Position numbers and translations under genes: made by a program
Assembly (NCBI RefSeq): GCF_000189635.1
Contig: NW_002476317.1
Coordinates: 868,001 to 932,000 of the forward strand
Length of the DNA: 64,000 bases
From: Tetrahymena thermophila SB210
Taxonomy: Eukaryota; Ciliophora; Oligohymenophorea; Hymenostomatida; Tetrahymenidae
Direction of reading: 5' to 3'
Part shown: positions 37,001 through 49,671 of the stretch, piece after piece
Layout of the letters: the number at the start of each line of letters is the position of its first letter
Position numbering within the stretch: the first letter of the stretch is position 1
The notes under the pieces: model-generated
Told to the model about the DNA's origin: nothing
What the model saw: the letters and a program-made list of their open reading frames with translations, nothing else
Database searches by the model: none

Positions 37001-39071
37001 AAAAAATATTTTAGCATAGCTGCCTATCTTATCATCATTATTATCCTTTGTATCTTTAGATTAAGATTAATTTTACATATTTTACAAATAATCCTTAATG
37101 TTGTTAATTTATATATTCAAAATAAGAGTATTATAGAGCACCTAAGTTGGAATATTTTTGCTACTAACTTCATTTAAGCCTGTCATAGCCTTTTTTACCA
37201 AACCTTAAAAGTGAGTTAGAGTTTTTTAAAAGACATGATTTGTATTAGAATAGAGATTTTTTTGAAATTTAAGGGTAGATTTATGGCTTTTATCTTCTAT
37301 ACTCAGTATTAAAGAAGACTAATTATCCCCTTAAACAGTATATATTTTAATTTTGTACTTCTTTGAAGTTGCAAATTCTTTCTCTTTATAATATCCTATT
37401 AGACTTTCTACACGATTGTAGTGATCACTTGCTGATCCTCCATGCATATTCTTACCTTAAACACCATTTCCATTTAAATTATTCAAACTCTTTATGGAAA
37501 ACTATTTTGGTTTATCTTCATTCATTTAATGCAAATTATCGTCTGTTTATCTTTTTTTACTAGACAAATTCTATCCTAATGCGAGCACGCTTTTTAGTTG
37601 ATTGTCTATTTCATTAAGACTGTAATTAGCAGTACTTTTATCTCGAGATATCCTTTGTCTCTCAGCTATAGAAAAATGTTTATTGAGCACATAATCTCTT
37701 AAGGACTAGCTACTTTCACTTTCATTATTACCTATTTTCATTTTGATAAGCATTGAATTATATGTTTCATTGTCTTTGATTTTAAAAATTTTTGAGCAAT
37801 TTGTGTTGCAACTGCCTATTTTATTTGTTAAAAAATATCAAATAAAGATAATTATGATTATTTCTTATGAAATAATTTTTAAAGAATTAAAAATAATAAT
37901 TTTTATTTACTAAATTTGTCAAAAAATAAAGGAAAAATATCAATCAAATATTAATGAATTACCCAAAATAATTTCGCATGTCCTTTAATTAAATTTAGAT
38001 ATTATTATATTTACTGGAAGGACTTTATCAACTATTTCTGCCCACTAATCATGACTATTTTTTAATAAGTACTTCTCTCTAGCATTCTTCTCAGACTGAA
38101 AAAAATAAAAGAATACAATAGATACTGTTTTTTTTTAATTAAAAAATAAAGTAATGAAAAAATATTTAATTCAGTTAACTTTATACTGTAAACTCAAATT
38201 TAATTGAGAAAATCATTAAATTTGTTAGTTTATAAATATTTATTTACATCAATATCAAATCAAATTATTATAAAATATTCCTCTCGAATTTTTTGTATTT
38301 TTTACTAATTTATACTGATTTGACTATCAATGTAATGTTTGTGTGTAAATCTTTTAATCCTTGTTGAATTTATTTAAAAATATAGAAAATATCAAATGTA
38401 AATATTCAAAATCAACACTTTAAATAATCTCTTAATTGGTAGATTGTTAAAAATTATTATTTAGTATGATTATGATTTTCTATTTAGATTTTACTAAATT
38501 AATCTAATATATTACCTTAAGAAGCAATCAAAAAAGCAATTGAAGCTATTTCCATATCTCTATAAATCTTGCCAAGAAAAATCAAATGAATTATTCTAGT
38601 CACTAAAACAAGCAAACAGTCAAGTATGAAAATTCTTGTTCTAAAATATATGCAAATAGTAACAGTAATAAAAAACTCCCCAAGAATAATATTTTTCGTG
38701 TCCATAATATTCGAGTTTGTGATGAGCATATCATATATTACTTAATTAAAAATACTAAAAAATGCAATCTTTAATTCTATTAATTAAAAGGGATATTTTT
38801 TAACAATAAAGTACCCAAGTATATTCGTTGCGATACTAATTGTAGAGGGAATCAAAAAATAAGAATTTTTCACCAAGTTCCAAATCACTATTACTATACC
38901 AAAAAAGCTTAAAGTTAACAATATTGTACGCAATTAAAAGCGATTCTTTTTTTAAGTATCGTTTCTATAATCTTTCTCCATTTTAGAACTTAAAAACATA
39001 AGAGTAAATTTATTATAGTATTAAGCGAAATTCTTCTCTATTCCTTCCTATATAACTGTAGTTAAATTCAT
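34079..39071 (-). CDS. Membrane sensor histidine kinase, divergent H-box, no receiver domain seen
   Basis: A multi-helix membrane region (about 38510-38960; LRTILLTLSFFGIVIVIWNL and following) precedes a PAS-like stretch (WAEIVDKVLPVNIIISKF). A dimerisation helix holds NHVFQKTL, aligning with SHELRTPL (His codon 37235-37237). The ATP-binding domain has an N-box (NYISNSIEYTSKGYV), G1 (IIDSGKGI), G2 (GLGIGLAVCKFL) and G3 (PGVGTNVTF). About 90 residues sit between G1 and G2. Histidine kinases autophosphorylate on His and pass phosphate to a receiver Asp. The roughly 700-residue tail here is Gln/Asn/Ser-rich and shows no receiver fold, unlike typical hybrid kinases. The residue after His is Val rather than Glu/Asp, so catalysis may be weak. 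An intron ends before GCAGTTGC (about 37828). The join between the membrane exon and the PAS exon (38120-38520) is unresolved and may hide another exon. The TGA is at 34079-34081. Confidence 0.83.
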
Positions 39072-39837
39072 TTTACTTTTTCGAGTTATATTCTAACTTT
39101 TGAGAGATTAAAAAATAATATTTTGGAGCTTAGATTATAGTCTATTTATAATTATTTGTTTTTTCACAAAATAATAAGTAAATATTAGTTCTTTATCTAT
39201 CAAATCAAATAATATCCAAACAATCTCAAGTTGGAAATTAAAGTTTTTTTCTACTCTAACGCTTTACATTCTAATTAACTATTGAATGCCACAATTATTT
39301 TTGATGTATTTATATTTAATTTGGTTTCATCGAATACATCTTTCTTATTGTAAGTAAGTATTAGCAAATTTATATTTTAAGCGATATTATCAAACATTTT
39401 ACATTCATTTTAAAAATATTTTTTATTTTCTAACACAATTAAATTAAGAATTATGTATTTCATACAAATTCAAATTTTTTTAAATAAACTTTGTTTTTCA
39501 AAAAATAAACTTTCATATTGAAAATTACCTAAATTTCTTAATGTAATTTAAATTTGCTATAAATTTTTCAGTGCCAAAGATTTAGCAGTATTTTATAATT
39601 AAGTATTTATTTTAAGCAGATATATATATTTTAATTTGATATTATTTATTCAAATATTTTTAGGAAATTCTTTTAAATAATTATGAAGAATAAGTAAAAT
39701 AAAATTATGAATGAAAAAAGTAGTTAGTTAGATAAATGTTATATTAATTTTAGGTAAAAACAATAAAAATACTTATAAAAATAAATATTAATTAAAATAA
39801 TATTGCAATTAATAATATTATTAATATTTTATAAAAA
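39072..39837. other. Intergenic, AT-rich, no gene seen
   Basis: This gap lies upstream of the kinase and downstream of the secreted protein, both on the minus strand. It probably carries the kinase promoter. No feature stands out. Confidence 0.6.
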
Positions 39838-41067
39838 TCACTCTGTTATGGTTTTTTTAGCTTTGCATTAATTCAATGAATCAAATACTAAAGAAACTAG
39901 AGAAGAAACATCGTTACCGATCTTGGTGAATTTCTTTTCATTTAAATCAATCATTACAGTTTCTAAATGCTAGCCAATAATTTTGAAATCCTAGACACAC
40001 ATTTAGAGATCTTATGCATTGATTAAGTTAGTATTCAAATCCATATCAAAGCCACATGAGTTGACTAATGGTTGAATAGATCCAATAATTTTTTGCAATT
40101 ATGAAGAAATTTCTTAATTATTTTTTCCACTTTGGATATCTGAAACAAGTGTCTTCAAATTCTCAGAAAGTTATTGAGTGTTGCTAAAGCAAGAATTGTA
40201 AGCAGCAAGAATTGGTTTTTTGTTAATTTTGCACTTTTTATAGATTTCTACGGAATTAGAAAAGATTTCTTTTAATTCACTAACGATGTTAGTAAAGTTC
40301 TTAGATTGAATGTCTTGAATTGTTTAGTTTACACTTTTGACTATTTTGCTTAAATTATTTACGCAGTATTTCTTGTCTTCAATGTCGTTAATCTTAGGGA
40401 GAGTATAGTTGAATCCACAAATTGGTAAAGCATCAACAGCAGTATTGTACATATAAGCTGCATCAACAAAAAGATCAGAGATAGATTTAGTTTTTTTAAC
40501 GGTGTTATTTACAAAAGCAATAGCATCTCTTGTCAAATTTTAAGCATAAACAAAACACTTGGGTTAGAATACAGAGAAGTCTATCATCTTCAAATCATCA
40601 AAGCTTAAACTAAGCAAGTTTTTATCTTCTTGGATAATTTTACAGTTTTTAATCATTTGCTTAGCTTCTTTAACCATGTCTTAGCCGAAAGAAAGGTAAT
40701 TGAAAATTTAGCTTTCAAAACTGAATTGATTATTTTTGAAGTATGAATAAGTGGTGTTAGAATGGAATATTAAGTTAGCAATATTTTCAAAGCATTACTA
40801 TTGAGAAGTAGGTTTGAAACTCATTACTTTATCCATAACTTAGAAATCTAACCCACATGATTCTAAAAGAGGATTAACACCTTAAAAAGCAGTAAATGTG
40901 TTATTTAAAAATTTTCCCAAAGATTACTTTTCAAAGCTAGCATTTTGAGCAATGTCTTAAATTTGTCTAGAGAAATCAGTAACTCCTTAAATGCAAGTAG
41001 GAATGTCTACTTTATAGGCTGAAATCAATGAGACCAATAAGATTAAAGAAATTAATTTTTTCTACAT
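39838..41067 (-). CDS. Secreted protein of three four-cysteine units, unknown function
   Basis: This single-exon gene of 409 residues starts with a clear signal peptide (MQKKLISLILLVSLISAYK) and has no other strong membrane segment, so it should be secreted or lumenal. I do not recognise the family. The mature part is three tandem units of about 115-125 residues, each with four cysteines in the same order. A Cys opens the unit (TCIQ, KCFV, SCFS). About 45 residues later comes a Cys-Gly motif (SCGLDF, ICGFNY, SCGFDM). Some 15-22 residues on is a third Cys (QCFEN, YCVNN, MCVQD), and the unit closes with Cys-Lys (NCKII, KCKIN, QCKAK). Twelve cysteines suggest two disulfides per unit. The region is predicted helical and moderately GC-richer than its surroundings, as expected of a well-expressed gene. 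The TGA is at 39838-39840. Function is unknown. Confidence 0.85.
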
Positions 41068-41974
41068 TTTTACTTTAGTTTTTGTTGTTAAATTGTTATG
41101 TTTATTTTTTTAATTTATTATTGAAAAATTTTATCAAACACTTTTAACCTTACTTTTCTCTTATTCCTTCAATTTTGCTAGTATATTACAAATAATATTA
41201 ATCACTAATTTCCTGCTAGAACCATTTTAACAAAATATTATGTAAGGGAGCCAGCTATCAACTTTTGTTTGCCCTTTAATTTTTTTAATCAACTAAAGAA
41301 TATTTAAACTTTACTAATTTTGTTTTCATCATATCCTCCATCATAATTATATTCTTTGATCTCCTCTAAATTTATATTTTCAATCACATAATAACTTTCC
41401 TCTTTGCTAAGAGAAGTAAATTTAAATAATAATTCAATTTTAGATAAAACTTATAAAAAAATGCATTCAGGCAATTGAAATTTTATATTTTGATAAAATA
41501 TTTAATTTTTATAAATATTTTCAATAAAATAATTTTCTATTTTTGAAATTTTAACTAACTTGTTTAATAGAAATAAAAACATTAAATAAAATTTATTTAA
41601 GTATAAGACATATTACATAATACTGTTCTAGTCTAATCTAATTCAAGGTATTTTTTTTAAATTAAAACTAAATTTATTTAAATTTGTACTTTAATAATTA
41701 AAAAAAAAATAAACATTAATTAATTTCTATTTATTTAATTTTTTACTGTTTTAATTTTATACTTTTATAAACTCTAAATATAATTAATTATTTTATTTAC
41801 ATATATTTACAATTAATCAATTTTTAATTAGTTCAAAACATATCTAATTTTATTCATAAATTTAAGGTTTTAACTTTTTTTTACTACGCTATTAATTTTT
41901 TATCTTAATTATAAGGGTATTATTATATTATTATTTCTTTCTTATTTTTTTAAATAATTATAAAATATATTTCT
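41068..41974. other. Intergenic, AT-rich, no gene seen
   Basis: About 0.9 kb lies between two minus-strand genes and probably contains the promoter of the secreted protein gene. I see only A/T runs and no protein-like frame. Confidence 0.6.
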
Positions 41975-44865
41975 TCATTTGTAATAATTTCTTTATTCCT
42001 AAACAGTTTCGCTGTATACGCTCTAGTCACTGCTATTTATATAGCCTTCATTATGAAGTGATAAATTTTTATTACTGTCAGTGTATAAATACTTACTTTA
42101 TATATTACTCTATAATAACTAATCAGAGTAAGATATGCATGGTGACTTTTCTCCACCATTTTATTGCCTCTATTAACTTTTATTTGATTTTTATGATTTA
42201 TTAGAATTTTAAGAAGATATATGGCTCTTACAGCTTCTGCTGCTAAGATTTTTTTTATAAATATCATTAGAGTAAAGCATATTTTCCTGATTCAAGTCAT
42301 ATTCATTTAAGTACAAATTCTTTTAGTTATAACTATCTTTTTTGATATTTTTGAGAGAAAAATTATTACTATTGAGTTAATATAGTTGCTTGTTATCTCT
42401 GAATGACCATTCTTAAGTATTATTTTCTTCTTAAGATTTTTAAGGAATAGCGAAGCTCTAAGTACTTTCAAAATTATTAGTATTGTTCATTTTAATAGAA
42501 TACACTTTTTCAAGAGATCTTTAGGTTTGTCTTAAATATTTATTAATTAAAAAAGCTTCAATATTAAAAAATCTGACATTATGAAGAATTAGTTGAAATT
42601 ATAATTAATCCATTTTTTTTAAAAAGTTCTTTATAATAATTTAAAAATATTTTTACCTTTGTTTGATTTAGTTTTCAAACTTTTCTAGATCAATTCTATT
42701 TCTCAAAAAATTATATATTTCTTGATTAAAAATTTTCTATTTTTCTTAAATGCTTTCAGTTTCATGATAAGCCTGTTCTTTAACTCCTTAGTTTTCAGTG
42801 AAAGCTCTCCATTTTCTATTTAATAAGGAAAGTTATATTATTTGTATGGTTAATAGTTATTTAGATTTAAAATAATTTTGTTTTACCTAAAATAAGTAAT
42901 AAGACCATCCTTTTTCTATTTGATTAAATTTTTTACAAGAACAATTTGTAATTTATTTAATCTAAGATTATATAATAATCTATTTGCATTTAAAGAACTA
43001 AATCCAACATGAAGTTATTATTTTGATAATTTAATTATGAAGTTTGCAAGCTTATTACAAAATAAAAGAGTTTTTTAGTTGTTTTTTTATTATTCGCAGC
43101 TTTAAAGAATATGATTAAATGAGTAAGTTAAATATTTTTTTGTTTAAAAATTTTAAATGATTCTTGTAAATTTATAAATTTTTGTTTTAAAAACCCATTT
43201 TTATATCATATTTTTGCAATTTTTTATTTACAGCTACTTCATAAATTTAAATCCTATTTATTTTTTTTATTCGAGATCTTTTGATATTTACAAATTATTG
43301 AATTATTTTAATCTTGGAAAGAAAGCTCTTAACATTACTTTTTTATACTTTTTGAACAAATAAGTTGCAACGCTCACCAATCTTCTTCGTTCATTATATG
43401 TTTTTTCTCTGATAGGACTCAGGTCTCTCTTATTAGCAGACCTATTAACTGGTGATTTAGATTGACTTCTTTTGATAATACTCCTATGGTTAATTCGCTC
43501 CTAAGATATTTGCTTAATTTTTATAAATGGAACTAATAATTTCTTTGTATAAAATTTATTTATTAATTTAAATGCTAATCTACTGTTTTTTTATTTTAAC
43601 ATTTTTAATATTTAATTTTGGTCATTTTTGCTATTTGAAACTAAAGATTTTTCTGACTACAATTATTATACTTATTTTAATTAACTTTCTAATTCTTAAA
43701 TTTTAAATAAAAATTATTTTTCTTTTTCAATAAATTGATTTTGCTGCTTCTAAAAATTTTAGGAATATTTAGCATTTTCTTCATCAAATTTTATTTCTAG
43801 TTACTTAATTATACATAAACTTAATTCTTTTTCTTAAAAAAGCACTGAATTATCTTGCTTAAGACTTTCATTTTACCTTTAAAGGTCTTTCAATTATGTG
43901 TCATCTTCATCTTTATTCTTACTTTGAAGTAAAGCCAATAGTTAATTTTATAATTCTATATTTTTATTTGATTTCTCATCAATCATTCTTTATTATTCTT
44001 TTATCCTTATAAGAAGGTCGCTTTAATTCAAGTTTTCATTTTTAATAAGCTTATCATATTCTTTAATTTTTTCTGATAAAATAATATTTTAATATCTTAA
44101 TTCTGAAATTTGGTTATTAAGTCTATCATTGTCTTATTAGTGTAGCAATAATTCTTCCTCAAGCTATTTAATTTCCTCTTATACTACAGATTTTTGAACA
44201 TCTATTGAAATTGCATTTATGCTTTCTTATTTGAATTAATCATTTAAGAGTTTTATTTAATATTTTAAATCTTATATAATTGATTCTTAAGAATTAAGCC
44301 TAAGTTTCTATTCTTCTATCATTAAATCTTTTTAATTGTAATTAATTTCTTTGAAATTTTTAGAACTCATTTAATCTTTTCTTAAGATATCATCATGTAA
44401 TAAATTATCTGTATAGCCTGTACTTATTTGATAACTTTTTTCAGAGGTATTAAAGGTTCTTACCTGAATATTTTCTTTAGTAGGCGTTTTAAAGCAATTA
44501 AGAGTCTGCTTTTATTAAATTCTAACTATTGAATAGTCTAATTTTTGATAACTTGGTTAACATTATTTAAGTTATGAAAATGCGAATGAAAACAGAAGAT
44601 TATTTATTTTTGCAGTAGATTCTTGAATCTATTTTTCATAAATAAATTAATCCAAAGGACCCTTTCCATAACCACCAGCATTAAATGTTTAATTTTTAAT
44701 TTAGTTTGTTTCTGATAACTCTGAATTTATTGTTGAATACTAATCCTGATTGTTCAACAAAAGATTTTTAGAACTTAACTCCTTAAGTAAGATGTCTAAA
44801 TTATTATTTTTTTTTTACTTATTGGAGCATTCTGTATCAATCTATTAATACTTTTAAAAACTCAT
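41975..44865 (-). CDS. Long coiled-coil protein with basic-aromatic helices, unknown
   Basis: About 895 residues in three exons. Residues 1-150 are Asn/Gln/Ser-rich. A long coiled coil follows (about 44350 down to 43620), with heptads such as QEEIKQLEEELLLHQQDNDR and LESQLKQVQQL. The next part changes character: strongly basic and aromatic helices (RLAFKLINKFYTKKLLVPF, VATYLFKKYKKVMLRAFF, GLITYFRKWRAFTENQ) faintly recall Sfi1/IQ-type helical repeats that bind centrin or calmodulin. The C-terminus is Asn/Ser/Gln-rich. Introns lie near 42826-42886 (phase 2, GTAAAAC..AATAG) and 42530-42655 (GTAAAAAT..TTAAG). With them the frame is open from the ATG at 44863-44865 to the TGA at 41975-41977. A cytoskeletal, basal-body or ciliary role is a guess from composition only. 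Confidence 0.78.
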
Positions 44866-45996
44866 GCTACTAACTTTAGCAAATTAATTTAATCTATTAT
44901 TTTTTATTCAATCTCAATTTATGTTGATTAATAAATAACAAATTCAGTATAAAAAATAAGCAATATTCTTCTTTTATTTGTTTTTAACGAATAAATATTC
45001 TACAAAGAATAAAGTAAATCTGTTAGAGGTTTGAATTTTTCGAAAATATCAAAAAAAAAAAATTCATTTGATTAAAAAATAAATAATAATCTTTTATAAT
45101 TAATTCTATATAAAATAAAATAATTTAAATTAATCTGATTAAAAAAGGTATTGACATCACTACTATATAAATTGATGTTAAAAATTGTAAATTTTATGAA
45201 ATTAATTTTTTATTTAAAATTAAATTTTTTATGAATTTCTTAATTGTTTTCTAATTTCTAAAAATAAATACTTAAATATAAACAATTTAATTAATAATTT
45301 TCATTTATTAATTTTATATTAAATTACTTAATTATTCATTTATTCTTAACATTGCAAGAAAACCTCAGAAATTTCTATCATTTCAATCAAATTTTGAGTG
45401 TTTTTAATTATGATTGATTATTTAAATTATAATTGGGGTAAATATTTAGTCAATTATTTTTTTAATAATTGTATCTTATTAAAACAAATAATTTACCTAT
45501 GAATGCATTAAATTATGATCTTCCTATTTATATCTATTGTGAGGGTCTCTGAAAAATTTAATTATAATAATTTAAAATTTTTTTATATAAAATGATAATA
45601 GTTTTTGTTATAATGTTTATCAAATAATTTATTTATATTTTATTATAATTATTAAATTGAAATCTAAAGCAAAAATTCTGATGTTGCTTCCATATAAAAT
45701 TTAAAAGTTTTATAATAATGCTTGCTATCAATTTAAGTATGCGTAAACCTAATGCGCTTATGTATATATTCATAAACCAAAAGGTTTTGAAAATTTACAT
45801 AAATAAAGGAGTTTAAGAGAAGTATTAATAAATGGGTAGTGATTAAGAATGAGAAAGATATATTAATTTTTGAAAGATTTCAAACATTTTTATACAAGAC
45901 AGCTAAATTAAAGGGAAAATAAGTTAATAATTAAAATAATAATAATTAAAAATATAATAAATACAAGTCATACTATTAATTATAAATAAAGCACAA
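44866..45996. other. Divergent intergenic region upstream of mitochondrial EF-Tu
   Basis: About 1.1 kb lies between divergent genes and contains both promoters. It is AT-rich with no clear motif beyond short imperfect palindromes, such as one around 45152-45180. Confidence 0.6.
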
Positions 45997-48577
45997 ATGT
46001 TTAAGAATATCTTAAAGTTAGGTTCCAACACCTAAAAAACTTTATCTGCTATTCCTTGTTATGGTTTCGCTAAGTTCCAAAGAAATAAACCTCACTTGAA
46101 TGTCGGTACCATTGGTCATATTGATCACGGTAAGACCACTCTTACTGCTGCCATCACTAAGATTTGTGCTGATAAGAAGTTAGCTGAATTCATGGCTTAC
46201 GATTCTATCGATAAGGCTCCTGAAGAAAAGGCCAGAGGTATTACCATTAACACTGCTACCGTAGAATACGAAACTGAAACCCGTCACTACGGTCACGTTG
46301 ATTGCCCTGGTCACATCGATTACGTTAAGAATATGATTACTGGTAAATTTTAATATTTTTTTCTTCTCCTATTTTTTGATATATTTTAACTAGTTCTCTC
46401 TATGATTGTGAGTTAAGAATAATAAAATAAAGAAAATCTTAGAAAGAGGAAATATCATTTCTTCGAATCTTCTGTTTTTTTCTTAAACCATCAATCTAAT
46501 CACAATTTTAAAATTAATAAAATAAAATTATAAAATTTTTTATAACACTCATAATCTAGCTATTCAGTTCAATATAATAAATATAACAATATTCTATTAT
46601 AAGCCTGTATAGTTTAGCATAATAGCTCTTATCTATTTACAAAATCAATAGTTTTTTCTATCTTCTTGAGATATGTTATGATTTAACTCTCCAACAAAAG
46701 AATTCTAAACAAGAGCAAGAAATGCATTAGATTGATGGATTATAAGATAAATAAAATAAAGTATAGATAATATATGAATTTAAAATAGAAATTTCATGAA
46801 GCATTTTGAATAAATTTTGACAATCTCTAGGAGAATTTATAAATATTTCAAATAATTAGAACAACATTATTAAAATAAAATCATTTATTGAAAAAAAGGT
46901 GCCGCTAAGATGGATGCTGGTATTTTAGTTTGCTCTGCCACTGATGGTGTCATGCCTTAAACCAGAGAACATATTTTATTATGCAGATAAGTCGGTGTCA
47001 AGACTATTATCGTTTTCGTCAATAAGTGTGATATGGCTAAGGATCCTGAAATCTAAGAATTGGTTGAAATGGAAGTTAGAGAATTGCTTTCTAAATACGA
47101 ATACAATGGTGATGAAGCTCCAGTTATCTTTGGTTCCGCCCTTTGCGCCCTCAACGGTACTGATCCCGAAATTGGTATCAATAAGGTAATAAATAAAAAA
47201 GCTTTCGAATTAAATCAATAAGAAATCTATAATGATTGTTTTTTAATACTGATGTTATTATCTATAAAAATAAAGAATTGAAAGTATTAAAGATTTTTCT
47301 ATTTTCAATTCACTTAAAAAAGGATTAACATAGTAGAACTTAAATATATTTTTAGCAACAATAAATAATTAATTGTGTAGAATTAAATATTCAACATAAA
47401 TAAATAAAAAAGATTATAAAATATAATCAACCACTTTGGTAAAAAACTCATACTGAAAGGCGTCTTGCAAGATTGGATTGAGTAAACTAAAAGTGGAAAA
47501 TCAATTCCTACCAAAACCTTAAGATTTTATCAATTAGAAAGATGGAAAAAGAACTTACGTTCTGAATAAAATGCGTTAGAGATGTAGATTTGAGTAATTG
47601 AAAAATTATTCATGTCTATTAATTTCTAGCGTACACCAAAATTTTATGCCATCGATCGAGGGCGTTATCATGCACCTTACATTTGATGAAATTGAGCATA
47701 CGGAAGGAAACATTCAAATTAAAATTATTACATACCATAAAAATAAATGATATTGCAATTATCATTAACAATAATAAATTTTAACTTATTTTAAATAAAT
47801 AAAACAGATTAATACTTTATTAGACACCATGGATAAATAAATTGCTTTACCCGAAAGAACTGTTGATAAGCCTTTCATGATGTCAGTCGAAGGTACCTAT
47901 TAAATTCCCGGTAGAGGTACTGTCGTTACTGGTACCGTCGATACTGGTAAGGTTAAGACTGGTGAAGATATCGAAATTGTTGGTTACTCTAATAAGGTCC
48001 TTAAGACCACAATTACCGGTATTGAAACCTTCAGAAAGCAACTTGACTACGCTGAAGCTGGTGACAACGTTGGTCTCCTTCTTAGAGGTGTTACTAGAGA
48101 TGATGTCAGAAGAGGTATTAAATTATTAATAAAGTAGTTAACTTATTATTAATCTTATTAATATTAAAAATAGGTTAAGTTTTAAGTAAACCTGGTACTT
48201 AAGAATCCCATAAAAAGATTGAAGCTAACTTATATATCTTGACCGAATAAGAAGGTGGTCGTAAGAAGCCTTTCCCCGATGGTTACAGACCTTAACTCTA
48301 TTTGAGAACTGCTGATGTTGCTGCTCAAATCTCTATTCACGGTGCTAATAAATTAGGTATGCCTGGTGATAATATTACTGCTAACCTCGATCTTCACTTC
48401 CCTCTCCCTGTTGCTCCAGGTAAATTAACTATCATTTTGTTTAATAATTAATGTTAATAATAAAATAATTTTTAAATTAAAGGTTTGAGATTCGCTCTTA
48501 GAGAAGGTGGTAAGACTATTGCTGCCGGTGTTATTTCTAAGGTTATCCCTGAAGAAAAGGAAGCTCCCAAGAAATGA
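45997..48577 (+). CDS. Mitochondrial translation elongation factor Tu, nuclear encoded
   Basis: EF-Tu is the GTPase that brings aminoacyl-tRNA to the mitochondrial ribosome. The protein (about 427 residues, normal size) starts with a short basic presequence ([20 protein letters not shown]). The GTPase motifs follow: P-loop GHIDHGKT (residues 40-47), RGITI, DCPGH, NKCD and GSAL. Domains 2 and 3 are complete ([20 protein letters not shown]; then [16 protein letters not shown]). Introns are 46343-46898 (556 nt), 47186-47807 (622 nt), and two of about 60 nt near 48115-48173 and 48421-48481. Their splice sites are GTAA..AG and keep the frame exactly. Codon use is clearly more GC-rich and selective (GGT, ACC, CTC, AAG) than neighbouring genes, as for highly expressed ciliate genes. 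The TGA is at 48575-48577. Reading TAA as Gln is required several times (MPQTREH, YQIPGRG). Confidence 0.97.
47429..47686 (+). other. Protein-like block inside EF-Tu intron 2
   Basis: Most of this intron is plain AT-rich DNA, but this stretch has balanced composition and reads like protein in one frame ([17 protein letters not shown], then [19 protein letters not shown]). It is interrupted by TGA at 47591-47593 and continues in frame ([14 protein letters not shown]) to TGA at 47684-47686. I do not recognise it. It could be the relic of a mobile element or gene fragment, or an intron-encoded RNA. Confidence 0.4.
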
Positions 48578-49671
48578 AATTAATGAAGAATAGTAATTAT
48601 AACAGCTGAAAGGTCAAAGAAAAAACAAAAATATATAAAGAAAAGTGTAGTTGAAGGAAAGAATATTAGAAAAATAATTAACTTAATATACATATAATTT
48701 AATAATTATAAAAGACAAAAATTCAATTAATTACATAAATTCACCAATTAATAGATTTTTTGACTCTCCCATCATAAATACATACAACCAATCAGTACAT
48801 CAATCGATCAACTATACATTTCTTCAACTATCCCTTAATATAAAAATTAATTTATAGTTAAATAATTCATTTAAATCTCATAGCTAATCTTTAACCTATG
48901 CTGCAAATTAAACGTATTACTTTTTATATCTCTACATATTTGTGTTTATTATTATTATTTTTTTTATTTAATCATATCTTCATTTTTAAATTAAATTAAA
49001 GAAAATATGCTTTTAGTTTTAAATATACAAAAAAATAAATATATATATAAATACAAAAGTTTTAAAGAAGTACTTAACCGAAGTCCAATTTTTTTTTTAG
49101 AGTTTTTTTAATTAAAAATACAAAAATAATCTTTAGAAAAAAAATTAATTTAAAGTATATATGTATTTTTTATCATAATTAAGAAGGATCTATTAATTCT
49201 AACACATATATGATTAAAATAGGCTTTATTAATACTAACACATTTATGGTAAAAAAATATATATATAACTTTAAAGAAGTCTTAATCAAACTGAAGATAA
49301 ATCTAAAATTTAACCAAAAGTAGTTCTATCAAAAGTAATAACAACTATACCTTTACCAGTACCGATGTCAAATTTATCTGAAAGTTTCTTTTCATTAAAA
49401 AAACACATTAAAATCTGAAAAAAATTAATTTAAAGGACTTCAGTATTTTGATACCATAAATAAATAAGAAAGCTCTACAAATACTAAGGCATACAATATT
49501 AAAAAATATAACAATTAACAAGCTTTTAGTTCATAATTTTTATAAATTTTAGAAGTAAAATAAAAGAAAATTAATTAATGAATTTTAAAATTATTACTTA
49601 AACCAACAACATAAACATTTTATTAAATGTTTTAAGAATAAAACATACAATTTAGTATTATTCTTTTTTTA
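48578..49671. other. Convergent intergenic region with degenerate repeats
   Basis: About 1.1 kb lies between EF-Tu and the DRC11-like gene. Two imperfect copies of a unit with TATATATA, TTTTAAAGAAGT and CTTAA occur at about 49029-49085 and 49251-49305. Between them is a shorter doublet, ATTAATxCTAACACAT. Nothing coding is visible. Confidence 0.55.

Noticed and set aside
46096..46353. EF-Tu looking truncated after the GTPase N-terminal part
   Set aside because: The apparent stop lies in a 556-nt intron. The following exons complete all EF-Tu domains in frame.
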